From assembly GCA_003599475.1 (NCBI GenBank), contig QZKK01000089.1, positions 1 to 13,336 on the forward strand: 13,336 nt of DNA, in the 5' to 3' direction. The stretch's first letter is position 1. Every line of letters begins with the position of its first letter. The notes under the pieces were generated by a model. It was not told where the DNA came from and did no database searches. It was given only the letters and a program-made list of their open reading frames with translations. The position numbers and the translations under genes were made by a program. The stretch comes from Desulfobacteraceae bacterium (GTDB lineage Bacteria > Desulfobacterota > Desulfobacteria > Desulfobacterales > SURF-15). Shown here in pieces: positions 1 through 7,523 of this stretch.

Positions 1-389
<389 letters not shown>

Positions 390-457
390 ATTTTTTTGGC
401 ACAAATGACTGAACGCTTTTTTGTGGAGACATCCAAATTGTAAAGCTGCATAACAGT

Positions 458-575
<118 letters not shown>

Positions 576-588
576 TTTATTGATAAAG

Positions 589-623
589 CCCGAAGCCTTG
601 AAAAAGGCTTCGGGTTTTTTTTT
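589..623 (+). terminator. Intrinsic terminator of the rRNA operon
   Basis: A perfect 11-bp stem, CCCGAAGCCTT (589-599) with AAGGCTTCGGG (604-614), encloses a GAAA tetraloop and is followed directly by nine T residues (615-623). This is a textbook Rho-independent terminator 13 bases after 5S rRNA. It ends rRNA transcription and isolates the downstream hyuA operon. Confidence 0.95.
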
Positions 624-652
624 GATTCTGAAACCTGGAAGCCAGCGCAGTT

Positions 653-684
653 ATGAACCTCTGAACCTTGAACCTCTGAACGCT
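653..684 (+). repeat. Short GAACCT-type repeat array
   Basis: Four copies of a GAACC core are spaced 7-8 bases apart (GAACCTCT, GAACCTT, GAACCTCT, GAACGCT). This belongs to the same class of intergenic arrays as those elsewhere in the window but is less regular. It lies between the rRNA terminator and the probable hyuA promoter. No coding potential is supported. Confidence 0.7.
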
Positions 685-697
685 TAGGAAAAATTCA

Positions 698-728
698 TTG
701 ACATCGTTTCGCGATCGCGTTTAATGAT
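698..728 (+). promoter_or_regulatory. Probable sigma70-type promoter for hyuA with palindrome
   Basis: A perfect -35 hexamer TTGACA is at 698-703. Downstream -10 candidates are TTTAAT (720-725, 16-base spacer) and AATGAT (723-728, 19-base spacer). The spacer contains the perfect 10-bp palindrome CGCGATCGCG at 710-719, a plausible operator. The site lies about 60-90 bases before hyuA and after the rRNA terminator. The -35 is convincing; the -10 choice is uncertain. Confidence 0.5.
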
Positions 729-771
729 ACAATTCATTTCGAATCCCCATGGATTCACTTTTTCAAACCGA

Positions 772-787
772 AAATTTAAAATCTAAA
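772..787 (+). repeat. AAATCTA heptamers abutting hyuA start
   Basis: Heptamers AAATTTA (772-778) and AAATCTA (779-785) run straight into AAATG, so the start codon of hyuA lies in the next repeat register. The 13 bases AAAATCTAAAATG are identical to those at the start of pxpC (ATG at 6494). No Shine-Dalgarno is present. Confidence 0.7.
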
Positions 788-2872
788 ATGGAAAAATATC
801 AAATCGGAATCGACATCGGAGGCACTTTTATCGATTTGGTCATCCTGGATTCAATCACAGGGAGGCTATCGGTTGGAAAGAGATTGAGCTCGAAAGAGAA
901 CCCTGAACGTGCGGTGGCGGAGGCCTTAAGGGAGATTCTGGAACGCCAGCGCATCCCGGCTTCAGAAGTCGGAATCGCCATTCACGGAACCACCCTGATT
1001 ACCAACCTGATCATCGAGCGCAAAGGGGAACAAACCGGGCTGCTGACCACCCGAGGATTTCGGGACGCTCTCGAAATCGGGCGCGAGATGCGCTACGATA
1101 TCTACGACATCTTCCTTGAGCTTCCCAAACCTCTCGTTTCAAGACGTTTCCGAATCGAAGTCGATGAAAGACTCGATAATCACGGAAATGTCATCGTCCC
1201 GCTTGACCTGAAAGAGGCCGGACGTGCAGTCGACGAACTGCTTGCACGTGGAGCCCGATCGGCTGCCATATGTCTTCTCCATTCCTTCCGAAATCCCGCC
1301 CACGAGCGCATGCTGCGCGATCTGCTTTTGTCAAAGTCTCCGGGAATGCCTGTCTCAATCTCCTCGGAAGTCGTGCCCGAAGTGGGTGAATATGAGCGGA
1401 TTTCGACGACGGTAGCAAATGCATACGCCATGCCCATGGCCCGTCGCTATCTGGGAGAGCTGGAAAGAAATATAGCGGATATCGGGATTTCGGGGCGTCT
1501 CTATATCATGCTTTCGACAGGAGGCATTACGACTCCGCAAACGGCCGCCGAATACCCGATTCGACTTCTCGAATCGGGTCCTGCAGCCGGTGTCCTTGCG
1601 GCCGCCTGGACCGGAAGAAAAGCCGGGGTCGACCAGGTCCTCTCGTTTGACATGGGAGGAACCACCGCAAAGACGTGTCTCATCGAAAACGGAAATCCCA
1701 TCAAGGTAAACGAATTCGAGGCAGGGCGCATCTATCGATTTAAAAAAGGCAGCGGGCTGCCGATTAAGATACCGGTGATCGAGATGATCGAGATCGGAGC
1801 GGGAGGCGGCAGTATTGCATCCATCGGCCCCCTCGGACTTCTAAAAGTCGGCCCTGAAAGCGCCGGTGCAGAACCCGGGCCCGCCTGCTATGGATTGGGC
1901 GGCACCCAGCCCACCGTAACCGATGCCGATTTGCTCCTTGGCTACCTCGATGCCGATTTTTTTCTGGGCGGGGAGATGCGTCTGTTACCGGAATGTGCCA
2001 GGAGTGCATTGATCGATCACATTGCTGGCCCGATGAATCTTTCCCCACTCGAAGCCGCATGGGGCATCCATGAGGTGGTCAATGAAAATATGGCAAACGC
2101 GGCCCGCATCCACGCCGTCGAAAAGGGGGTCGATCTTCGCCGGTTTTCCCTCGTTGCCTTCGGCGGTGCGGGGCCGGTGCATGCATACCAGGTGGCGAGG
2201 AAATTGAGGCTCAATTCGATGATTATTCCTCCGGGAGCCGGCGTTTGCTCCGCTTTCGGATTTCTCATCGCACCCATTTCATTCGATTTGAGTCGAAGCT
2301 ACGTCGTTCGCATGGGAGAAATCGAATGGGAGCGTCTAAACCTCTTGTATTCCGAGATGGAGCAGAAGGGGAAGATGCTGCTGCTTGAAGCGGGTGTTTC
2401 ACCCGATGACATACGATTTATCCGATCGGCCGATATTCGATATGTCGGACAGGGGTTCGAGGTAAATGTTCCGATACCCGAAAACACGTTTACACCGGAG
2501 AGCCAGGTTGAATTCCAGTCCCGATTCGAGAACTGCTACAAGGGCATCTATCAGAGAATCTGTGAAGAGATCCCGATCGAATGCGTCAATTGGCGGCTGA
2601 CGGCAACCGGTCCGCAACCGGATCTGAAGGAAATCCGATGGCCCTCAGCGCCCCGCTCATCCGGAAAAGCACGGAAAGGGGTACGGGAGGCTTACGTGCC
2701 CGAGAAAGGCGGCTTCTTCGAATTGCCTGTTTACGATCGTTATTGCCTGGGGGCGGGAGCCGAGATCCAGGCGCCGGCCATCGTCGAAGAACGGGAAAGC
2801 ACACTGGTGATCAACGGGCCGGCAACGGCCCGGATCGACTCATTCGGAAACATCATCGTAAATCTGGAATGA
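788..2872 (+). CDS. hyuA: Hydantoinase/oxoprolinase family protein, subunit A
   Basis: The ATP-binding subunit of an HyuAB-type enzyme, 694 aa. The family (N-methylhydantoinase, 5-oxoprolinase, acetone and acetophenone carboxylases) uses ATP to activate an amide or carbonyl group. Visible motifs are IGIDIGGTF (residues 6-14, phosphate loop of the actin/hexokinase fold), HGTTLITN (66-73), DMGGTTAKT (288-296), GAGGGS (337-342), EPGPACYG (362-369) and AFGGAGPVHA (457-466). Length is normal for the family. The start at 788 is chosen because homologues begin just before the IGID motif. An in-frame ATG at 749 would add 13 residues, partly encoded by AT-rich heptamer repeat. Neither start has a clear Shine-Dalgarno. 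It is followed after 100 bases by hyuB, its expected partner. Substrate cannot be read from sequence; with pxpABC and an importer nearby, a cyclic amide is the best guess. Confidence 0.93.
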   Translation: MEKYQIGIDIGGTFIDLVILDSITGRLSVGKRLSSKENPERAVAEALREILERQRIPASEVGIAIHGTTLITNLIIERKGEQTGLLTTRGFRDALEIGREMRYDIYDIFLELPKPLVSRRFRIEVDERLDNHGNVIVPLDLKEAGRAVDELLARGARSAAICLLHSFRNPAHERMLRDLLLSKSPGMPVSISSEVVPEVGEYERISTTVANAYAMPMARRYLGELERNIADIGISGRLYIMLSTGGITTPQTAAEYPIRLLESGPAAGVLAAAWTGRKAGVDQVLSFDMGGTTAKTCLIENGNPIKVNEFEAGRIYRFKKGSGLPIKIPVIEMIEIGAGGGSIASIGPLGLLKVGPESAGAEPGPACYGLGGTQPTVTDADLLLGYLDADFFLGGEMRLLPECARSALIDHIAGPMNLSPLEAAWGIHEVVNENMANAARIHAVEKGVDLRRFSLVAFGGAGPVHAYQVARKLRLNSMIIPPGAGVCSAFGFLIAPISFDLSRSYVVRMGEIEWERLNLLYSEMEQKGKMLLLEAGVSPDDIRFIRSADIRYVGQGFEVNVPIPENTFTPESQVEFQSRFENCYKGIYQRICEEIPIECVNWRLTATGPQPDLKEIRWPSAPRSSGKARKGVREAYVPEKGGFFELPVYDRYCLGAGAEIQAPAIVEERESTLVINGPATARIDSFGNIIVNLE

Positions 2873-2875
2873 TTC

Positions 2876-2943
2876 GGGTGCGGGTTGCGTGTTGCGGGTT
2901 GCTGAACACTACGCTGAACACTGAACACCGAACGCTGAACACT
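2876..2943 (+). repeat. Heptamer arrays GGTTGCG and TGAACAC
   Basis: Two arrays with a 7-base period lie back to back in the hyuA-hyuB gap. The first is GGGTGCG, GGTTGCG, TGTTGCG, GGTTGCT (2876-2903). The second is TGAACAC at 2903-2909, 2915-2921, 2922-2928 and 2936-2942, with CGAACGC at 2929-2935. They begin three bases after the hyuA stop codon and end about 30 bases before hyuB. Confidence 0.85.
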
Positions 2944-2972
2944 GCTACAGAATCGGAGCAAGGCCATTCACC

Positions 2973-4685
2973 ATGAGCTATGATCCCATTACCCTCGAAA
3001 TCTTATGGAACCGGCTGATTTCAACGGTAAACGAACAGGCCGCCGCTTTGATGCACGCCAGTTTCACCACCGTTGTCCGTGAAGCCGGCGATCTGTCGGC
3101 CGGCGTCTTCGATCCGGCAGGAAACATGCTTGCCCAGGCAGTGACCGGCACCCCCGGTCATATCAACACCATGGCAACCTGCGTCCGGCATTTCCTGAAA
3201 GCCTATCCGCCGGATACCTTGTCCGAAGGCGATACCCTGATCACCAACGATCCATGGATCGCTTCAGGCCACTATCATGATTTTACCATCGTTACGCCGG
3301 TTTTTTACAAGGGCAAAGCCATCGGGCTCTTTGCCAACACCTGCCATGTCATGGATATCGGAGGAAGAATTTTCGGCGCCGATGCCGGTTCCGCGTATGA
3401 GGAAGGATTGGCCATACCGATCATGAAGCTGGTCGACCGGGGGCGCATGAACGTGGATCTGCTGAAAATCATTCGCGCCAATGTTCGAACGCCGGAGCCG
3501 GTTCTCGGAGATATTCACGCCATGGTGGCCGCAAACGAAGTCGGCGGGAAAAAATTGATCGAGATGATGCAGGATTACGGAATGTCGGATATAGACGACC
3601 TTTCGGCTGCGATCATCGAGCGGAGCGAACGCGCCATGCGGGAGGCCATACGGAAGCTTCCGGACGGCACGTACCGGCACCAGATCGAGGTGGACGGTTT
3701 CGACTCCCCGATCCTGATCAAAATCGCCATCACCATCGAAGGAGACCGGCTGATCGCCGATTACGGCGGAACCTCACCCCAGTCCGATCGGGGCATCAAC
3801 GTCGTATTCAACTACTGTCACGCCTATACCACCTATCCTGTGAAATGCTCCATCAGTCCTGAGGTGCCCAACAACGAAGGCAGCTTCAGGCCGGTCATCG
3901 TCCGTGCACCGGAGGGGAGCATTCTCAACTGCAGACGCCCGGCGGCAGTGGGCGCGAGGCACATCCTGGGACACTTCCTCTCTGCTGCGGTATTTGGAGC
4001 GCTGAGCCACGTGCTGCCGGACAAAGTGATTGCGGAGGGTTCCCAGGGGCTGTGGAACACCCAGTTCGATGGGGTTAGCGAGCAGGGGGATCCTTTCTGC
4101 TATGTCTTCTTCTCGGCAGGAGGGACAGGAGCGCGTCCCAATAAGGACGGGCTTTCCGCTACCGCATTTCCAAGCGGTATCCGTGGAGTTCCTGCAGAGG
4201 TGGTCGAAAATGTTTCCCCGATCTTCATGGAATGCCGCGAACTGATTCCGGACAGCGGCGGGCCCGGCAAATACAGAGGCGGTTTGGGGCAACGAATGGT
4301 GCTGAGGATCCGGGGAGGCTATCCCTGCCAGCATTCGCCCATGTACGATCGCATCTATTTTCCGGCGAAGGGCTTCGCCGGAGGCTTTCCCGGCGCAAAG
4401 GGACGTATTTACCTGGATGACGGGACCGTTCCGCACCCGAAAACCAAATATATGCTGAAGCCGAACCAACGCGTGACCTTGGAGCTTCCAGGCGGAGGCG
4501 GGTTTTATCCTCCGGCCAAGCGAGATCCGGATTCGGTTCGTCAAGACGTCTTGGACGGACTGGTCAGCATCGAACAGGCAAAAAACGCCTATTGCGTCGT
4601 GCTCGATCCCTCTACGCTGGAAATCGACCGGGAAAAAACGGAAAGGCTCCGCCCTTCCAAGGCATCATCGCCGACCTTCCCTTGA
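2973..4685 (+). CDS. hyuB: Hydantoinase/oxoprolinase family protein, subunit B
   Basis: The second subunit of the HyuAB enzyme, 570 aa, normal for the family. It opens with SYDPITLEILWNRL, a typical HyuB N-terminus. Conserved blocks are LITNDPW (NDPW at 92-95), TCHVMDIGG (123-131, the His/Asp motif likely to be near a metal or active site) and a C-terminal glycine-rich LELPGGGGFYPPAKRDP. The TCHxxDIGG form, in place of HHxDxGG, marks a subgroup common beside ABC importers (family recollection). The start at 2973 fits the family; a weak purine stretch (CGGAGCAAGG) precedes it. HyuB normally assembles with HyuA, which is 100 bases upstream. Function is hydrolysis or carboxylation of an amide or carbonyl substrate with ATP; exact reaction unknown. 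Confidence 0.93.
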   Translation: MSYDPITLEILWNRLISTVNEQAAALMHASFTTVVREAGDLSAGVFDPAGNMLAQAVTGTPGHINTMATCVRHFLKAYPPDTLSEGDTLITNDPWIASGHYHDFTIVTPVFYKGKAIGLFANTCHVMDIGGRIFGADAGSAYEEGLAIPIMKLVDRGRMNVDLLKIIRANVRTPEPVLGDIHAMVAANEVGGKKLIEMMQDYGMSDIDDLSAAIIERSERAMREAIRKLPDGTYRHQIEVDGFDSPILIKIAITIEGDRLIADYGGTSPQSDRGINVVFNYCHAYTTYPVKCSISPEVPNNEGSFRPVIVRAPEGSILNCRRPAAVGARHILGHFLSAAVFGALSHVLPDKVIAEGSQGLWNTQFDGVSEQGDPFCYVFFSAGGTGARPNKDGLSATAFPSGIRGVPAEVVENVSPIFMECRELIPDSGGPGKYRGGLGQRMVLRIRGGYPCQHSPMYDRIYFPAKGFAGGFPGAKGRIYLDDGTVPHPKTKYMLKPNQRVTLELPGGGGFYPPAKRDPDSVRQDVLDGLVSIEQAKNAYCVVLDPSTLEIDREKTERLRPSKASSPTFP

Positions 4686-4693
4686 AATAATGG

Positions 4694-4724
4694 TTGACAC
4701 TGTTTGGAATGCTGTGATTATGAT
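4694..4724 (+). promoter_or_regulatory. Probable promoter for pxpA
   Basis: TTGACA at 4694-4699 matches the -35 consensus exactly, and TATGAT at 4719-4724 differs from TATAAT by one base. The 19-base spacer is somewhat long. It lies nine bases after the hyuB stop, leaving a leader of about 100 bases before pxpA. The arrangement TTGACA, GTTT two bases later, and ATGAT at the same offset is shared with the hyuA promoter region. No riboswitch or attenuator structure was seen in the leader. Confidence 0.5.
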
Positions 4725-4834
4725 GAAGCATTTTTCGGGGGACTCTCTTTTTTTAAATCCGTTTTAGAATAAATCTTGTTTTCAGGGCACACCCGTACCC
4801 GATTTCCATCAAACCCGCGCAAAAGGAGGATGGA

Positions 4835-5602
4835 ATGAAAAAAATCGATCTGAATTCGGACATGGGGGAAAGCTTCGGGAAGTACAAGCTCGGAAACGAC
4901 GGAGAGATCATGAAGCATATCTCCTCTGCCAATATCGCCTGCGGTTTCCATGCAGGGGATCCCCATGTCCTGAAGTATACCATCAAGCTGGCAAGGGATT
5001 CCGGAACGGCGGTGGGCGCTCATCCCGGGCTGCCGGATCTCATCGGTTTCGGACGAAGGGCAATGGATGTCACCCCGGATGAACTCTACGATTATTGCGT
5101 CTACCAGATCGGAGCCGCACAGGCGTTTTGCAGGACACTGGGTGTTTCCCTCCAGCATGTAAAGTGCCACGGCATATTGGAATCGATGACCACACAGCGC
5201 CCCGAGCTGGCCGAAGCGGTGGCATCCGCCGTGAAAAATGTAGATTCGAATCTTTTGTACATGACAATCGCCGGAACCCGGCTTTATCAGGCCTGCAAGG
5301 CTGCCGGCTTGCGGGTTGCCGGCGAAGTCTATGGCGACCGGGCGTACAATCCGGATGGAACACTGGTCTCCAGAAAACTGCCCCGTTCGGTCATCACCGA
5401 TGCAGAGGTCGTGGTCCGACGCATCACGCGCTTTTTGGATGCCGGCGACATGCCCACATACGATGGCGGTTCGGTCAAGATCGATGCCCAGAGCATCTGT
5501 ATGCACGGCGATACTCCCGGGGCCGCCGAACTGATCAAGGCGGTCAGGGAAAAGCTGGATGAAACCGGTATCAGCGTTGTTCCGATAGGGACGCTGGTGT
5601 AG
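4835..5602 (+). CDS. pxpA: 5-oxoprolinase subunit A homologue (LamB/YcsF family)
   Basis: 255 aa, full length for PxpA, the LamB/YcsF-family subunit of the bacterial ATP-dependent 5-oxoprolinase that converts 5-oxo-L-proline to glutamate together with PxpB and PxpC in the cytoplasm. Motifs are KIDLNSDMGE (residues 3-12), CGFHAGD (36-42), GAHPG-LPD, HVKCHG (108-113), GEVYGDRAY and a C-terminal CMHGDTPGA. The start is fixed by a strong Shine-Dalgarno AAGGAGGA (4823-4830) five bases upstream. The family consensus HVKPHGALYN is here HVKCHGILES, changing a proline and the normally aromatic/Asn end of a conserved loop. The gene is followed by pxpB after 18 bases. Family assignment is secure; specificity for 5-oxoproline is less so. 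Confidence 0.93.
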   Translation: MKKIDLNSDMGESFGKYKLGNDGEIMKHISSANIACGFHAGDPHVLKYTIKLARDSGTAVGAHPGLPDLIGFGRRAMDVTPDELYDYCVYQIGAAQAFCRTLGVSLQHVKCHGILESMTTQRPELAEAVASAVKNVDSNLLYMTIAGTRLYQACKAAGLRVAGEVYGDRAYNPDGTLVSRKLPRSVITDAEVVVRRITRFLDAGDMPTYDGGSVKIDAQSICMHGDTPGAAELIKAVREKLDETGISVVPIGTLV

Positions 5603-5620
5603 TAGAAGCGATTGGTCGAC

Positions 5621-6376
5621 ATGGATGCACCATCGAGATCGAAGCGACTTTTTCTGAGTGAACGCGGGTTGATCCTGGAATACGGCAACCGGATCGATCC
5701 GCAAATCAATGGTCGTGTTCGACTGATGACGGCCGCCATCGGGGAAAAAAAGATCCCCGGCGTCGTCAATTTAATGCCTACTTTCCGTTCGCTTCTTGTT
5801 GAGTACGATCCGCTCTCGATTTCCCTCGATCATTTAAATGAAGCCATCGATGCGATCGAAGACGATCTGGGGGATCGAAAACCGCCTCCGGGTCGATACT
5901 TCGAGCTGCTCACCTATTATGGGGAGCCCTATAATTACGATACAGACCGGATTGCCGCACACAACGGGCTCTCCGCGGAAGAGGTCGTCCGCATTTTCTC
6001 CGAGGCGACGCTCTACATCTATATGATCGGTTTCATCGCCGCACTGCCCAATATCGGAGGGCTCCCCGAATGCCTCCACACCCCGAGGCTGCCGAGCCCA
6101 AGAGTCCTGTTGCCGGCCGGCGTAGTGGGACTGGGCGGGCAGCAGGTGGCCATCTGCCCGGTCGATCTTCCATCGGGTTTCAATTACATCGGCCGCTGCT
6201 TTCAAAAGATCTACGATCCATATCGCTTTCCACCCTGCCCTTATGCAGCCGGAGATCGGATTCGATTCAAGGCGGTTTCGCTGGAAGAGGCCCAGGCGCA
6301 TCAGGATGAATTTCCGGAACCTGTTCAAGAGCTTGAACATCGAACATCGAACGACCAACGTCCAACATCGAATTGA
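5621..6376 (+). CDS. pxpB: 5-oxoprolinase subunit B homologue (KipI/AHS1 family)
   Basis: 251 aa, KipI/allophanate hydrolase subunit 1 fold, which pairs with PxpC. Visible landmarks are AAHNGLSAEEVVRI, GFIAALPNIGGL (137-148), LHTPRLPSPR, VGLGGQQVAICP (169-180) and a C-terminal YAAGDRIRFKAV. The consensus GFxPGFxYLGGL has lost its Pro-Gly-Phe and Tyr here, and GGxQTGIYP reads GGQQVAICP, suggesting a changed pocket. The ATG at 5621 is chosen over an in-frame TTG at 5612; neither has a good Shine-Dalgarno. The last 14 codons, ending in TSNDQRPTSN, are a 42-base heptamer array (6335-6376) that has become part of the reading frame, so the tail is probably not part of the ancestral domain. pxpC follows after an unusual 117-base gap. 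Confidence 0.88.
   Translation: MDAPSRSKRLFLSERGLILEYGNRIDPQINGRVRLMTAAIGEKKIPGVVNLMPTFRSLLVEYDPLSISLDHLNEAIDAIEDDLGDRKPPPGRYFELLTYYGEPYNYDTDRIAAHNGLSAEEVVRIFSEATLYIYMIGFIAALPNIGGLPECLHTPRLPSPRVLLPAGVVGLGGQQVAICPVDLPSGFNYIGRCFQKIYDPYRFPPCPYAAGDRIRFKAVSLEEAQAHQDEFPEPVQELEHRTSNDQRPTSN
6335..6376 (+). repeat. GAACATC heptamer array inside pxpB 3' end
   Basis: Six consecutive heptamers, GAACATC, GAACATC, GAACGAC, CAACGTC, CAACATC and GAATTGA, fill 6335-6376 exactly. The pxpB stop codon TGA forms the last three bases. Elsewhere in the window such arrays are intergenic, so this one has probably overrun the gene end. Confidence 0.85.
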
Positions 6377-6463
6377 GGATAAAGTTCATTTTTAAATAGG
6401 TGGGACAGTTTCTTTTCTGGATCAAAATGGTGCCTCAGCATCAGTGGCATGGCTCTAAACCAA

Positions 6464-6491
6464 AAATCTGAAATCTAAAACTAAAAATCTA
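6464..6491 (+). repeat. AAATCTA heptamer array abutting pxpC start
   Basis: Four heptamers AAATCTG, AAATCTA, AAACTAA and AAATCTA (6464-6491) run into AAATG, where ATG at 6494 is the pxpC start. The register is the same as at hyuA. The rest of the 117-base pxpB-pxpC gap (6377-6461) shows no gene, promoter or clear hairpin. Confidence 0.85.
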
Positions 6492-6493
6492 AA

Positions 6494-7432
6494 ATGTTAG
6501 ACACTTTTTACGTAAAGACGCCGGGCGTATTGACCACCATCCAGGACATGGGAAGGATAGGTTACGGCCAATACGGAATTGCCGTCAGCGGCGCCATGGA
6601 TCGATTTTCGCTCTATGCGGCAAACCTGCTCGTGGGAAACGACCCCGGTTGCGCGGGGCTGGAGATCACCTTGTACCGCCTGAAGCTGGAAGTTCTGCGG
6701 ACGGTTCGGGTGGCGGTCACCGGTGCCGCCATGAATCCAGTGCTCGACGGAAAACCTCTCCCCATGTGGCAGACTGTTGAACTTCCCGCGGGCAGTACCC
6801 TGCTCTTCAAAGATGTCGGAAGGGGAGCCCGCTGCTATCTGTCCGTGCAGGGAGGACTCGATGCGCCGCTTTTACTCGGAAGCCGAAGCACGCATTCGAA
6901 AGCGCTGCTCGGAGAACCCCTCCGGAAAGGAGACCTCCTCCGGGCGTTGCCTCCCAAGGCCGAAACGCCCTTTTTTCTGGTTCCGAACGACCTGATTCCG
7001 GCGTATTCGGACTCGGCCCAGATCCGTGTGGTCATGGGACCGCAGGAGGATGCATTTACCGCAAGGGGAATCGATACGTTCCTATCTGAATCCTATACCA
7101 TCACACCTCAATCGGACCGCCAGGGGTATCGGTTGAAGGGAGAGCCGATCGAGCACCGAGCGGCTGCAGACATCATCTCGGATGCCATCCTGCCAGGGGC
7201 CATCCAGGTCCCCGGAAACGGCCAGCCGATCATCATGATGATCGATGCGCAGACCACCGGCGGCTATGCCAAGATTGCCTGTGTCATCGGGCCGGACATG
7301 GACATTCTGGGGCAGATGCTGCCGGGAAGAAAAGTGAAATTTTGCAAGGTTTCCATCGAGGAAGCTCACAGTATTCTCCGTGCCCGCTCAAAAGCGCTCT
7401 CCGAATTCGAAAGGCAACTTGCATCCCGCTGA
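6494..7432 (+). CDS. pxpC: 5-oxoprolinase subunit C homologue (KipA/AHS2 family)
   Basis: 312 aa, full length for the biotin-dependent-carboxylase-like/allophanate hydrolase subunit 2 domain that partners PxpB. Family landmarks are all present: KTPGVLTTIQDMGR (8-21), GAMDRFSLYAANLLVGN, GCAGLE, SVQGGLD (117-123), SDRQGYRL (207-214), PGAIQVPGNGQP and GPDMDILGQMLPG. Unlike PxpA and PxpB, it shows no obvious loss of conserved motifs. The start matches homologues (MLxxxxVxxPGxxTTxQD) but has no Shine-Dalgarno; the upstream bases are AAATCTA heptamer repeat. pxpB and pxpC are usually adjacent, overlapping or fused, so the 117-base gap is unusual. The binding-protein gene starts 91 bases downstream. 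Confidence 0.92.
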   Translation: MLDTFYVKTPGVLTTIQDMGRIGYGQYGIAVSGAMDRFSLYAANLLVGNDPGCAGLEITLYRLKLEVLRTVRVAVTGAAMNPVLDGKPLPMWQTVELPAGSTLLFKDVGRGARCYLSVQGGLDAPLLLGSRSTHSKALLGEPLRKGDLLRALPPKAETPFFLVPNDLIPAYSDSAQIRVVMGPQEDAFTARGIDTFLSESYTITPQSDRQGYRLKGEPIEHRAAADIISDAILPGAIQVPGNGQPIIMMIDAQTTGGYAKIACVIGPDMDILGQMLPGRKVKFCKVSIEEAHSILRARSKALSEFERQLASR

Positions 7433-7510
7433 TGCTGCCGTTGCCGATAACGGATCATCGGATTTCGCTTGAGCAGGCGACTTGGGCAATTATCTGCTTG
7501 TCGAAAAAGA

Positions 7511-7517
7511 AAGGAGG
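7511..7517 (+). promoter_or_regulatory. Ribosome binding site deciding the binding-protein start
   Basis: AAGGAGG is a near-perfect Shine-Dalgarno six bases before ATG 7524. It selects that start over an in-frame ATG at 7482, which would add 14 charged residues in front of a clear signal peptide. Confidence 0.85.
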
Positions 7518-7523
7518 CTTTTG

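Noticed and set aside
390..457. Possible tRNA or small RNA in the 23S-5S spacer
   Set aside because: The spacer is 68 bases and AT-rich, with no cloverleaf or conserved element.
2876..2943. Possible CRISPR array because of short repeats
   Set aside because: Units are 7 bases in tandem without spacers; no cas genes are present.
2581..2976. 131-aa plus-strand frame across the hyuA end and the hyuA-hyuB gap
   Set aside because: It is out of frame with hyuA, and its tail (LNTTLNTEHRTLNT) is translated heptamer repeat.
3774..4544. 256-aa minus-strand frame opposite hyuB
   Set aside because: Shadow of hyuB; no recognisable domain or ribosome binding site.
4725..4834. Possible riboswitch or attenuator in the ~100-base pxpA leader
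   Set aside because: No conserved aptamer core or terminator-like hairpin was found by eye; only a T-rich stretch is present.
4718..5704. 328-aa minus-strand frame opposite pxpA
   Set aside because: PxpA has motifs and a strong ribosome binding site on the plus strand; the antisense frame shows neither.
7433..7523. Possible promoter before the binding-protein gene (TTGAGC then TATCTG, 16-base spacer)
   Set aside because: Both hexamers are poor matches, and the gap is short enough for read-through from pxpC.
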